Source: Pseudohoeflea sp964511625
GTDB lineage: Bacteria; Pseudomonadota; Alphaproteobacteria; Rhizobiales; Rhizobiaceae
Assembly: GCA_964511625.1 (NCBI GenBank)
Contig: CAZEJG010000012.1
Span: forward strand, 20,791-84,790
Reading direction: 5' to 3'
DNA: 64,000 nt
Below the pieces are notes generated by a model. It made no database searches. It had not been told where the DNA came from and worked only from the letters and a program-made list of their open reading frames with translations. This document shows positions 16,555 to 25,098 of the stretch, piece after piece. The position numbers and the translations under genes are program-made. The stretch's first letter is position 1; the number at the start of each line of letters is the position of its first letter.

Positions 16555-16765
16555 TCCATCGGGTTCCCGACCAGGCAGGCGACGTCGGGCGCGGCAAAAG
16601 CGCGCGAAAGCACCTTTGGCTGCATCGGGCGTTTTTTATTCCGTCGACTGGAACTGGCGGCGCCGTTGCCGCGCTCTAGGTGCATGGTCAGAGACCAACC
16701 TCCGTCCTTATTCGGTTGCGGCCTCGCTTCCGCCTGACGTTACCAGTTGAAGATGGATTTCCCGC

Positions 16766-19072
16766 ATGCCCGACAAAGCCCCCGCCCCCCACAACGGCGA
16801 TCATTCCTCCACCGGACAGGATCCCGACACTCCGTTTTACGATCACCCCGCCGGCGGGTGGGGATCTCTGAAGGGCGTCGCCCGGATCTTCTCCGAGAAG
16901 CCTTCGGCAGTTGCGCTCAAGATCCTCGGCGACCTCAACAAGTCCGGGGGCGTGATGTGCAGTTCCTGCGCCTGGGCGAAACCAGCCCAACCCGCAACCT
17001 TCGAATTCTGCGAGAACGGCGCCAAGGCCACGCTGTGGGAACTCGACCACAAGAAGGTCGGTGCGGAGTTCATGGCCAAACACACGGTCGGCGAACTCAG
17101 GACCTGGCACGATCACGATCTCGAAAAATCCGGCCGCCTGACCGAGCCGATGAAATACGATGCGGCCGAGGACCGGTATGTTGCCGTAAGTTGGGAGGAG
17201 GCCTTCGAAAACATCGGCCGGACGCTTGCCGCCATGAACCCGAAGGAGGCCGTCTTCTACGCCTCTGGCCATGCCGGCCTCGAAGCCTCCTATCTCTACG
17301 CGCTCTTCGCCCGCGCCATGGGGCATCAGAACCTGCCGCAATCCTCCAACATGTGCCACGAGACCACGTCGGTGAACCTCAAATCCTTCATCGGCACGCC
17401 GGTCGGTACCTGCACGCTGGAAGATTTCGAGCACTGCGACACGATCTTCTTCTTTGGCCAGAACACCGGCACCAACTCCCCGCGCTTTCTCCACCAGCTG
17501 AAAGCGGCGGTGGACCGCGGATGCCGGATCGTCACCTTCAATCCGCTGCGCGAGCGGGGCCTCGTCGAGTTCGTCGACCCGCAGGATCCGCTGCAGATGG
17601 TGACCGGGAAATCCACGCAGATCTCGGAGAAATATTACCAGGTGAAGCCCGGCGGCGACATCGCCGTGCTCGCCGGCCTGATGAAATGCATGCTTGCCGC
17701 CGAGGACGCCGCCCCCGGCACCGTGCTCGACCACGATTTCATCGCCGCCGAGACCGAAGGCTTCGAGGCGACCGTGGAAGCCGTTCGCGCCGCGTCCTGG
17801 GACGAGATCGAGCATCATTCCGGGCTGACCCGGTCGATGATCGAGGAGGCTGCCGACATCTACCTCTCGGCCGATCGCGCCATCGGCATCTACGGCATGG
17901 GACTGACCCAGCACGTCAACGGCTGGCTCAATCTCGGCATGCTCTGCAACCTTCTCATGCTGCGCGGAAACATGGGCAAGACCGGAGCCGGCATCTCGCC
18001 GGTCCGCGGCCACTCCAACGTCCAGGGCCAGCGCACCGTCGGCATCGGCGAGAAATCCGCTCACATGCCGGCCGACAAGCTGCGCGACCTCTTCGGCATC
18101 GAGGCGCCCACCGAGGACGGTCTGAACGCGGTTCACGCCTGCGAAGGTGTGCTCGACGGATCCGTCAAGGCGATGATCTCGCTCGGCGGCAACCTGCTCC
18201 GCGCCCTGCCCGACCGTCAGCGCATGGAAGACGCCTGGCCGAGCCTGAAACTCACCGTGCACATCGCCACGAAGCTGAACCGCTCGCATCTGGCTCCCGG
18301 ACAGGAAAGCTATCTGCTGCCCTGCCTCGGGCGCACCGACAAGGACATCCAGGCGTCCGGACCGCAGGTGGTCACCATGGAGGATTCGCTCTCGCATATA
18401 TCGGCCTCCGTCGGTCAGGCCGAGCCGCCGTCGGAACACGTCCTGTCCGAAACCGCCATCGTCGCCCGTATCGCCGCGGCCACCCTGCCCGCCAATCCCC
18501 GTCTCGACTGGCAGGGATGGACAGCCAATTACGACCGCATTCGCGACCTGATCGCCAAAACCTTCCCGGACGATTTCCACGACTTCAACACGCGCATGTT
18601 CGAACCGGGCGGCTTCTACCGGGGCAACCCGGTGCGCTCACGCAAATGGAACACCGACAGCGGCAAGGCGAAATTCACCGCGCCGACGACCCTGTCCGCT
18701 CTCGGACAGGCGCCGGTGGATCGACAGTTGACGCTCGTGACCCTGCGCTCCAACGACCAGTTCAACACCACGATCTACGGCCATTCGGACCGGCTGCGCG
18801 GACTGGAGGGCAGCCGCATGGTGGTGCTGATCAACCACGACGAGATCGCCCGGCTCGGCCTGTCGGAAGGCCAGACGGTGAGCCTGCGCTGCTGCATCGA
18901 GGACGGCGTCACCCGACGCGTCGACGGGCTGACCGTGACGGCCTACGATCTGCCGCCGGGCTGTGCCGCGGGATACTATCCCGAACTCAATCCGCTGGTG
19001 CCGCTCGCCTATCACGAGAAGCACTCGCAGACCCCGGCCTACAAGGGCACTCCGGTGGAAATCGTCGCCTGA
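16766..19072 (+). CDS. FdhF/YdeP-type molybdopterin oxidoreductase
   Basis: The protein has 768 aa, the normal YdeP length. The N-terminal Fe-S motif region reads GVMCSSCAWAKP...FEFCENG, similar to the CxxCAW...FEFCENGAKA of the family. The middle is a formate-dehydrogenase-like MoCo domain (for example GMGLTQHVNGWLNLGMLCNLLMLRG), and the C-terminus is the molybdopterin dinucleotide-binding domain (VTLRSNDQFNTTIYGHSDR). The substrate of YdeP-like enzymes is not established. There is no fdhD neighbour. The dependence on molybdenum fits the modABC operon elsewhere in the window. Confidence 0.9.
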   Translation: MPDKAPAPHNGDHSSTGQDPDTPFYDHPAGGWGSLKGVARIFSEKPSAVALKILGDLNKSGGVMCSSCAWAKPAQPATFEFCENGAKATLWELDHKKVGAEFMAKHTVGELRTWHDHDLEKSGRLTEPMKYDAAEDRYVAVSWEEAFENIGRTLAAMNPKEAVFYASGHAGLEASYLYALFARAMGHQNLPQSSNMCHETTSVNLKSFIGTPVGTCTLEDFEHCDTIFFFGQNTGTNSPRFLHQLKAAVDRGCRIVTFNPLRERGLVEFVDPQDPLQMVTGKSTQISEKYYQVKPGGDIAVLAGLMKCMLAAEDAAPGTVLDHDFIAAETEGFEATVEAVRAASWDEIEHHSGLTRSMIEEAADIYLSADRAIGIYGMGLTQHVNGWLNLGMLCNLLMLRGNMGKTGAGISPVRGHSNVQGQRTVGIGEKSAHMPADKLRDLFGIEAPTEDGLNAVHACEGVLDGSVKAMISLGGNLLRALPDRQRMEDAWPSLKLTVHIATKLNRSHLAPGQESYLLPCLGRTDKDIQASGPQVVTMEDSLSHISASVGQAEPPSEHVLSETAIVARIAAATLPANPRLDWQGWTANYDRIRDLIAKTFPDDFHDFNTRMFEPGGFYRGNPVRSRKWNTDSGKAKFTAPTTLSALGQAPVDRQLTLVTLRSNDQFNTTIYGHSDRLRGLEGSRMVVLINHDEIARLGLSEGQTVSLRCCIEDGVTRRVDGLTVTAYDLPPGCAAGYYPELNPLVPLAYHEKHSQTPAYKGTPVEIVA

Positions 19073-19090
19073 CGCGGAAAATCGACCGGA

Positions 19091-20104
19091 TCAGGCAGCG
19101 GTGCCGAGCCGGGTCAGATCGACCTCGGCAAAGGCGGCTTCGATCACACCCGGGCCGGCCCCCGGCCGTGTCGCTTCCGTGGACAGAACCTGCCGGTAGC
19201 GCCGCGCGCCGGGCACGCCCTGGAACAGGCCGACCATGTGGCGGGTGACGTGGGAGAGCCGACCGCCGGACGCGATATGCTCGGCCGCATATTCCATCAT
19301 CACATCGCGGATTTCGGCCCAGTTGACGGCAGGCGTATCGTGGCCGAAGACCATCCGGTCGACGTCGGCGAGCAGGCTCGCATTGTGATAGGCGGCACGG
19401 CCGAGCATGACGCCGTCGACATGATTCAATTGCTCAACAGCCTGATTCAAATCGCCAATTCCGCCGTTTATCCCGATGAAAACATTCGGATAATCATTCT
19501 TCAGCCGATAGACGCGATCATAGTCGAGCGGCGGAATGTCCCGGTTCTCCTTCGGCGACAGGCCCTGCAGCCACGCCTTGCGCGCATGCACCCAGATCGC
19601 ATCGGCGCCGGCGTCGATCACCCGGCTCGCCAGATCGGACAGCGCGATTTCCGGGTCCTGATCGTCGACCCCGATCCGGCACTTCACCGTCACCGGCCGG
19701 TCGGTGGCAGCCTTCATCGCGGCGATGCAGCGGGCGACGAGATCAGGCTCCCGCATCAGGCAGGCGCCAAAGGTGCCGGACTGCACGCGGTCAGAAGGGC
19801 AGCCGACATTCATGTTGATCTCGTCATAGCCGAAATCCGTCCCGATCCGCGTCGCCTCCGCGAGCTTGTCCGGATCCGAACCACCGAGCTGCAACGCCAC
19901 CGGATGCTCGCTCTCGTCGAAGCCCAGAAGCCGCTCGCGATCACCGTTGATCGCCGCATCCGCCACGATCATCTCGCTATAGAGCAGCGCCCGCGCCGAG
20001 AGCCGCCGGTGGAAATACCGGCAATGCCGGTCCGTCCAGTCGATCATGGGTGCCACGGCGAACCGCGCACCTGAGATGCCATATGTCATCTTGCCTTCAG
20101 TCAT
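19091..20104 (-). CDS. dusA: tRNA-dihydrouridine(20/20a) synthase DusA
   Basis: The protein has 337 aa. The FMN barrel begins FAVAPMIDWTDRHCRYFHR, typical of DusA, and has the catalytic Cys in NVGCPSDRVQSGTFGACLM and the FMN-binding INGGIGD. It reduces U20/U20a of tRNA. The ATG at 20104 has AGGACAG upstream; a second ATG at 20089 is also usable. It is convergent with the YdeP gene and divergent from the ABC ATPase at 20486. It marks the left border of the catabolic island. Confidence 0.96.
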   Translation of the reverse strand: MTEGKMTYGISGARFAVAPMIDWTDRHCRYFHRRLSARALLYSEMIVADAAINGDRERLLGFDESEHPVALQLGGSDPDKLAEATRIGTDFGYDEINMNVGCPSDRVQSGTFGACLMREPDLVARCIAAMKAATDRPVTVKCRIGVDDQDPEIALSDLASRVIDAGADAIWVHARKAWLQGLSPKENRDIPPLDYDRVYRLKNDYPNVFIGINGGIGDLNQAVEQLNHVDGVMLGRAAYHNASLLADVDRMVFGHDTPAVNWAEIRDVMMEYAAEHIASGGRLSHVTRHMVGLFQGVPGARRYRQVLSTEATRPGAGPGVIEAAFAEVDLTRLGTAA

Positions 20105-20351
20105 CTCTGTCCTGGACCAAATTGTGCGCCATCCGAAGCTCGGCGCCCCCGTGTCGGAAGCGTTCCATAGCCTCAACCGGACCGGACGGCTCCGTAGCAC
20201 GAGTTGTCCGGATTGTCACAGGATGCGGGCAAAGCGCTGCTGTTCCCCGATGGAAAGCCAATCATCGTCCGAAAACCCGGCCATGCGATCGGCCGCCGGA
20301 CGCGTAAACGATTGATAGTTTTCGAGGCATTCTTTTGATCTGCACAAGGGA

Positions 20352-20380
20352 TTGACAGCTCGGCTCTGGAGTGAATTATT
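20352..20380 (+). promoter_or_regulatory. Promoter of the ABC ATPase gene
   Basis: Perfect -35 hexamer TTGACA (20352-20357), then after 16-17 bp the AT-rich GAATTATT as a weak -10. The island operator follows directly at 20382, where a repressor would block polymerase. Confidence 0.55.
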
Positions 20381-20395
20381 GTTCGTGTACGAACT
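20380..20395. promoter_or_regulatory. Island operator copy 1
   Basis: The core TTCGTGTACGAA (20382-20393) has perfect arms TTCGT/ACGAA around GT, flanked by TG and CT. It starts 30 bp downstream of the TTGACA start. The same palindrome recurs at 21745, 31030 and 39567 and, as far as I could find, nowhere else in the window. Confidence 0.72.
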
Positions 20396-20470
20396 AGTTT
20401 TCATCGCGGACATCCTGCGATTGCAGGCCGCGACGAAAACAAGCTCTGCAGAAGACAAGGAAAACTCCGC

Positions 20471-20477
20471 AAAGGAG
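20471..20477 (+). promoter_or_regulatory. RBS that fixes a TTG start
   Basis: AAAGGAG, 8 bp before TTG at 20486. The nearer ATG at 20478 is in another frame and touches the RBS, so TTG is the start of the ATPase gene. Confidence 0.75.
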
Positions 20478-20485
20478 ATGCCGTT

Positions 20486-21583
20486 TTGGCAGAGGTGGAA
20501 CTCAAAGGCATCCGCAAGTCCTACGGCTTGATGGAAGTCCTGAAAGACGTCGACATTCGTATCCCCGACGGGGAATTCGTCGCGCTCGTCGGGCCCTCGG
20601 GATGCGGAAAATCGACGCTCCTGCGCATTCTTGCCGGCCTCGACCAGCCCACCGGCGGCCAGATCCTGATCGACGGCAATTTCGTCAACTTTCTCCCGCC
20701 CAAGCGCCGCGACATCGCCATGGTGTTCCAGAGTTATGCGCTCTATCCGCACATGACGGTTCGAAAGAACATGGCGTTTTCGCTCAAGCTCAAGGGGATG
20801 CCGGAGAGCGAGATCAACACCCGCGTCAGCGAGGCTGCGCGCATGCTCGATCTCGAGGCCCTGCTGGAGCGCAAGCCGTCGGAGCTCTCGGGCGGACAGC
20901 GCCAACGCGTCGCCATGGGACGCGCGATCGTGCGTGAACCGAAGGTCTTCCTGTTCGACGAACCGCTGTCCAATCTCGATGCCAAGCTGCGGGTGCAGAT
21001 GCGCGCCGAGATCAAGGAGCTTCACCGCAAGCTCGGCACCACCATCGTCTACGTCACCCACGACCAGATCGAGGCCCTCACCATGGCCGACCAGATCGTG
21101 GTGATGAACAAGGGTCGCGTCGAACAGATCGGCGCGCCGCTCGACGTCTATGATCGCCCGCTCACCACTTTTGTCGCCGGCTTTGTCGGCTCGCCGGCCA
21201 TGAACCTGGTCGAAGGAACGCTGTCAGCCGGCGAAGCGGGCACCTTTACCTCGAAGAGAGGCCTCAACCTCACCGTCGGCGCCGTGCACGACAGCTTTGA
21301 CGGGCGACCGGTCATTTGCGGCTTCCGCCCCGAGCACCTGACAACCGGCGACATGATCGAGGCGGTCGTCTCCGTCTCCGAGCCCACCGGTTCCGAAACA
21401 CTGATCCTCGCCCATGTCGGAAACGAGCCGGTCACGGTCTTCGTGCGCGATCGCATGGAAACGCGTTACGGCGAACGGCTCTCGCTGGCGGTCGAGCCGG
21501 ACCAGCTTCATTTCTTCGACCCGTCGGACGGCAAAAGACTGGAGATCGGCCCGGCGCCGAAGAACCTCAGGCTGATTGCCTGA
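20486..21583 (+). CDS. Sugar ABC transporter ATP-binding protein (UgpC/MsmK/MalK family)
   Basis: The protein has 365 aa and starts with TTG. Walker A is GPSGCGKST (about 36-44), the signature LSGGQRQRVAMGRAI, and Walker B VFLFDEPLSNLD; a C-terminal TOBE/OB regulatory domain starts near residue 235. It energises a CUT1-type carbohydrate importer, presumably with the binding protein and permeases encoded at 21790-25964. It has its own promoter and operator, and a second promoter and operator lie between it and the binding-protein gene. ATPases of this kind may serve more than one importer. Confidence 0.95.
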   Translation: MAEVELKGIRKSYGLMEVLKDVDIRIPDGEFVALVGPSGCGKSTLLRILAGLDQPTGGQILIDGNFVNFLPPKRRDIAMVFQSYALYPHMTVRKNMAFSLKLKGMPESEINTRVSEAARMLDLEALLERKPSELSGGQRQRVAMGRAIVREPKVFLFDEPLSNLDAKLRVQMRAEIKELHRKLGTTIVYVTHDQIEALTMADQIVVMNKGRVEQIGAPLDVYDRPLTTFVAGFVGSPAMNLVEGTLSAGEAGTFTSKRGLNLTVGAVHDSFDGRPVICGFRPEHLTTGDMIEAVVSVSEPTGSETLILAHVGNEPVTVFVRDRMETRYGERLSLAVEPDQLHFFDPSDGKRLEIGPAPKNLRLIA

Positions 21584-21789
21584 AGCGGGCCCGCACCCCG
21601 CGCGCACACACGGAAAATTGCCCGAATTGCGACCTGACGGCCGCAAGTCGTACCTCGTTGTCGCATTCATTTAAGTCTTTATATTTATTACCAATTTCGA
21701 TACTGCCAACTATTGACAGACGCGCAATACGCTGCCTGAATTAGTTCGTACACAAACAAATAATCTCTAAATGAGGTGGAACCCTGCAG
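21584..21789 (+). promoter_or_regulatory. Promoter region of the sugar-binding-protein operon
   Basis: TTGACA at 21713-21718 is a consensus -35. Near-hexamer TGAATT follows after 18 bp as a weak -10, and the second operator copy overlaps the expected start of transcription. The segment 21655-21700 is clearly AT-rich compared with its surroundings. GAGGTGGA at 21773-21780 is the RBS of the next gene. Confidence 0.5.
21743..21758. promoter_or_regulatory. Island operator copy 2
   Basis: TTCGTACACAAA (21745-21756) matches the island palindrome with one arm mismatch (ACAAA for ACGAA), preceded by AATTAG. It starts 32 bp downstream of the start of a TTGACA element, nearly the same geometry as copy 1. 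Confidence 0.68.
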
Positions 21790-23145
21790 ATGCCGAAAAT
21801 CTCCCAGTCCCCCGTTTCGAACCGCCCTCGCCGCTTCCGCGCGCTCGGCATGTCCCTCACCCTCGCAACCGCCCTGATGGCGAGCAGCGTGCCGCTCGCC
21901 ATGGCTGAAGGCATCACGCTCAAGGTGTTCGGCGGCTCCTCGCTCGACAAGCTGGCGCCGCGCCAGAAGCCCGATGAGCAGGCCCGCATCGAGAAGGAAG
22001 TCATCGACGGCTTCCTCAAGGCCTATCCCGACGTCGAAGCCGTCGAGTGGGACGCCCAGGGACCGCAGGGCGATGGCGTCCAGCGGCTCGTCACCGCCAT
22101 GCTCGGTGGCCAGGAAATCGACCTGATCAGCTGCTCGGCCTTTCACACCAACGGCACCTATATCCGCCGCGGTCTGCTCAAGCCGATCACCGGCATGACG
22201 GACGCGTTCAAGGATCGCGTCGAGGAGTCCGCTTTTGGTGCCTACGAGCAGAACGGCGAGCTCTACGGCGTGCCGATCTCGACCATGTCGACCTCGACCA
22301 TCTACTACAACAAGGACCTCTTCGCCGAACTCGGCATCAATGTGCCTGAAACCTACGAGGATGTCGTCGCCGCGGTTCCGAAATTCGCGGAAAAGGGCAT
22401 CATTCCGATGATCCACCAGGGCGCCAACGCCCCGCTCTGGCCGATGTGGTATTTCGAGACCTTCTCCCAGGCCTCCGGAAAGCCGATCGAGGCGACATCA
22501 GCTAATCTGGCCGGCGAAGGCAAGTTCAACGACGCGGCCGGCGTCGAAGGCTTTGCGCTGATCAAGAAATGGGTCGACGACGGCATCCTGTCGAAGGACT
22601 CGCTTTCGGTCGACCAGGCCGGCATGCGCGCCGCCTTCGTCAACGGCAAGGCCGCGATGTATTACGGCGGAACCTGGGAAATTCCCTCGCTCCGCGACGA
22701 GGCGACGGGCTTCGAATGGGGTGTCTTCCCGTTCCCCAAGATGGCCGGCACTGCGGGCGAACCGCGCCACGGCGGCGGTCCTGACAACGGCATGTGCATC
22801 TCCTCGAAGATTCCCGAAGGGAAGATGGACGCCGCGCTCGGTTTCATCGAGTACCTGACGCGGCCGGAAGTCGCCAACCTCTACCTTGCCCCGGAAGAGC
22901 CGCTCGGCACTTCGATCAAGGGCGTCGACGTCGTCCAGGCCGACTATGCCGAAGTCCTGCGCGAGAAGAACTTCCCGGCCACCATCAAGTTCCTCGACTG
23001 GATCTGGCCGTCCGAGGTCACCCGCGCTGTAGCCGCCGGAATTGCCGGCGTCGTGGGCGGTGACCTGACGCCGCAGCAGGCCGCCGACTCCGTCCAGCAG
23101 ACCTATGACGATCTCGTCGACCAGGGACAGTGGCCGCCGAAATAA
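21790..23145 (+). CDS. Extracellular sugar-binding protein of an ABC importer
   Basis: The protein has 451 aa. A long signal peptide has Arg-rich residues 12-18 and the hydrophobic stretch MSLTLATALMASSVPLAMA, with cleavage after about residue 39. The mature part is a family-1 solute-binding protein (KVFGGSSLDKLAP, TIYYNKDLFAELGINVPETYED, GGTWEIPSL). It captures a carbohydrate, possibly an oligosaccharide or a glycoside, in the periplasm. It is the first gene of a five-gene run with tight spacing. The operator and TTGACA promoter are immediately upstream. Confidence 0.94.
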   Translation: MPKISQSPVSNRPRRFRALGMSLTLATALMASSVPLAMAEGITLKVFGGSSLDKLAPRQKPDEQARIEKEVIDGFLKAYPDVEAVEWDAQGPQGDGVQRLVTAMLGGQEIDLISCSAFHTNGTYIRRGLLKPITGMTDAFKDRVEESAFGAYEQNGELYGVPISTMSTSTIYYNKDLFAELGINVPETYEDVVAAVPKFAEKGIIPMIHQGANAPLWPMWYFETFSQASGKPIEATSANLAGEGKFNDAAGVEGFALIKKWVDDGILSKDSLSVDQAGMRAAFVNGKAAMYYGGTWEIPSLRDEATGFEWGVFPFPKMAGTAGEPRHGGGPDNGMCISSKIPEGKMDAALGFIEYLTRPEVANLYLAPEEPLGTSIKGVDVVQADYAEVLREKNFPATIKFLDWIWPSEVTRAVAAGIAGVVGGDLTPQQAADSVQQTYDDLVDQGQWPPK

Positions 23146-23204
23146 GCCGCTGCCGGCCGATCGGAAACAACCGTTCAACATCCAGAGAAAAAGACGACCA
23201 TCCC

Positions 23205-24125
23205 ATGACCAAAGAACAACGCTTTTCGATCGGCTATCACCTCAACAGCTGGGATCTGGCCGGGCTCCCCATCAAGCCCGCGCTGGAATTCCTCAAGGGC
23301 CAGGGTTTCGAATGGTTCGAGATCCTGGCCTGGAACTCCCTGTCTGACGTCTTTGCCCGCAAATATATGGACCTCGGCCCGCAGGAGCCGGCTGAGGTGA
23401 TCACCGACACCACCTTCCTGCGGCGCATGGCCACCCTCTCGCAGGCCCAGCGCGAACAGGGCATCCGCCTTTCCTCGCTCTATTGCAACGGCACCTTTAC
23501 CGATCCGAAGATGTGGCCCTGGGAGCGCGACGCCTTCGAGGCCATTGCGCGTCTGCTGGCCGGCTTCGGCGCACCGGTCCTCGTCATGGGCGGCGGCCCT
23601 TCGGAAGCCATCGCCGGCAGGCACACGCCCGAGGATTACAAGACATTCTGCCGCTCACTCGAGGAGATCGGCCGGATCACCAAGGAATTCGGCGTCGAGA
23701 CCGTCTACCACCCGCATCTCGACACCTTCATCGAGACCCGCGAGCAGCTCGACCGGATGATGGACGAACTCGATACCAGTTGCGCAGGCCTCTGCATCGA
23801 TCCCGCGCACCTCGTGCAGACCAACTCAGATCCGGTGGATGCCACACGCACCTATATCGAGGCGATCCGCTACATGCACTTCAAGGATTCGGCGGTCGAC
23901 CCGACGCTCAAGGGGTACGACCGCTATGCCGCCTTCTGCGAGCTCGGCGCCGGCGTCGTCGATCTCAAGGGTCTCGCCGACGTGCTGATCGAGGCCGAAT
24001 ATGACGGCATCGCGATCATCGAGCTCGACGTGTCGCAGAAGACCGCCGAGCAGAGCACGCTCGAAAGCATCGCCTACATCAAGAACGAGCTCGGACTCTC
24101 TCTCAACCCGGCCAAAGCGGGCTGA
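23205..24125 (+). CDS. Sugar phosphate isomerase/epimerase-like TIM barrel (xylose isomerase-like, AP_endonuc_2)
   Basis: The protein has 306 aa. It shows the PF01261 pattern: SIGYHLNSWDLAGLPIKPALEFLKGQGFEWFEI at the N-terminus, then VYHPHLDTFIETREQ, LCIDPAHLVQ, YMHFKDS and IAIIELD. The Glu/Asp/His ligands expected for the metal site are in these strands. It probably isomerises or epimerises an imported sugar or inositol-type compound. It lies between the binding protein and permease genes of the importer, which is typical when the enzyme acts on the transported sugar. The RBS is weak. Confidence 0.86.
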   Translation: MTKEQRFSIGYHLNSWDLAGLPIKPALEFLKGQGFEWFEILAWNSLSDVFARKYMDLGPQEPAEVITDTTFLRRMATLSQAQREQGIRLSSLYCNGTFTDPKMWPWERDAFEAIARLLAGFGAPVLVMGGGPSEAIAGRHTPEDYKTFCRSLEEIGRITKEFGVETVYHPHLDTFIETREQLDRMMDELDTSCAGLCIDPAHLVQTNSDPVDATRTYIEAIRYMHFKDSAVDPTLKGYDRYAAFCELGAGVVDLKGLADVLIEAEYDGIAIIELDVSQKTAEQSTLESIAYIKNELGLSLNPAKAG

Positions 24126-24132
24126 CCGGCCG

Positions 24133-25098
24133 ATGACCGCAACGGATGCGATGACGGATCGGAAGACCGGAGCAGCAGACGCTCCGGAAGGGGCCTACAT
24201 GCCCTCGCGCCTTTCGCGCCTCGTCGAAAGTGACGGCTTCGCCGCTGCACTCATGATCCTGCCTGCGGCCCTTCTGCTCGGCACCTTCTTCCTCTGGCCG
24301 TTCTTCTACGGCTTCTGGCTGAGCCTGACCAACTGGGACGGGTTCAATCGGCCAGCCTTCATCGGCCTGGCGAACTTTTCCCGCCTCTGGTCCGACCGCG
24401 TCTTTCTCGGCGCGCTCGAAAACAACGTCATCTTCGTCTTCTGGGTGGTGATCCTGAAGAACGTGCTGGGCCTCGCCGTCGGGTTGCTGCTGCAGCGGGC
24501 CGGCGTCGGACGCGCCTTCTTCCGCGCCTCGATCTTCCTGCCGGTAACCATGTCCTTCGTCGCCGTGGGGCTTTTGTGGTCGTGGATCTACAATCCGATC
24601 TTCGGACTGTTGAACGCACTCCTCGACTTCTCCGGCCTTTCGGCCCTCAAGCTCTCCTGGCTGGGAGATGCCGACATCGCGCTTTACTCGGTGATTGCCG
24701 TCGACGTCTGGAAATGGCTCGGATTCCACTCCGTCATCTATCTCGCCGGTCTGCAGGCGCTGCCCACCGAGGTCTATGACAGCGCCCGGATCGACGGGGC
24801 GTCCGCCTGGCACCGTTTCCGCTACATCACCGTGCCGCTGATGATGCCGGTGATCTTCATCAACACCATCCTCGCCTTCTCCGGCGCCTTCGTGCGCAAC
24901 TTCGACATCGTCTATGTGCTGACCAGAGGCGGCCCGAACCACGCGACCGAGGTGGTTCTCACCGACATGATGAACCGCGCCTTCCTCGACGGTGCCATCG
25001 GTTATGCGGCCGCCATGGGCTACGTGCTCTTCCTCATCGTGGCGGCGCTCAGTCTCGGCCTTCTTCTGCTGATGCGGCGATGGAGGCTCGCGGTATGA
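24133..25098 (+). CDS. Carbohydrate ABC transporter permease, MalF-type
   Basis: The protein has 321 aa with about six hydrophobic helices (ALMILPAALLLGTFFLWPFFYGFW, NVIFVFWVVILKNVLGLAVGLLL). The EAA loop reads EVYDSARIDGASAWHRFRYITVPLM, where the ATPase docks. The ATG at 24133, seven bp after the preceding stop codon, is chosen; the reading frame is open further upstream within the TIM-barrel gene. Its stop overlaps the next permease start (ATGA). Confidence 0.94.
   Translation: MTATDAMTDRKTGAADAPEGAYMPSRLSRLVESDGFAAALMILPAALLLGTFFLWPFFYGFWLSLTNWDGFNRPAFIGLANFSRLWSDRVFLGALENNVIFVFWVVILKNVLGLAVGLLLQRAGVGRAFFRASIFLPVTMSFVAVGLLWSWIYNPIFGLLNALLDFSGLSALKLSWLGDADIALYSVIAVDVWKWLGFHSVIYLAGLQALPTEVYDSARIDGASAWHRFRYITVPLMMPVIFINTILAFSGAFVRNFDIVYVLTRGGPNHATEVVLTDMMNRAFLDGAIGYAAAMGYVLFLIVAALSLGLLLLMRRWRLAV

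Larger units (their letters stand above)
20105..20485. other. Divergent intergenic region between dusA and the island
   Basis: 381 bp with no supported gene. The right half holds a TTGACA -35 element and the first copy of the island palindrome. A minus-strand open stretch ending at 20216 lacks a proper start and any family I recognise. It could be a gene remnant. Confidence 0.5.

Noticed and set aside
16555..16765. Terminator after the thioesterase gene at the TTTTTT near 16630
   Set aside because: A T run exists, but I could not fold a convincing GC-rich stem directly in front of it.
16688..18580. Minus-strand open frame of about 630 codons opposite the YdeP-type gene
   Set aside because: It is antisense to a full-length molybdoenzyme with intact motifs. 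It has no recognisable fold and no RBS.
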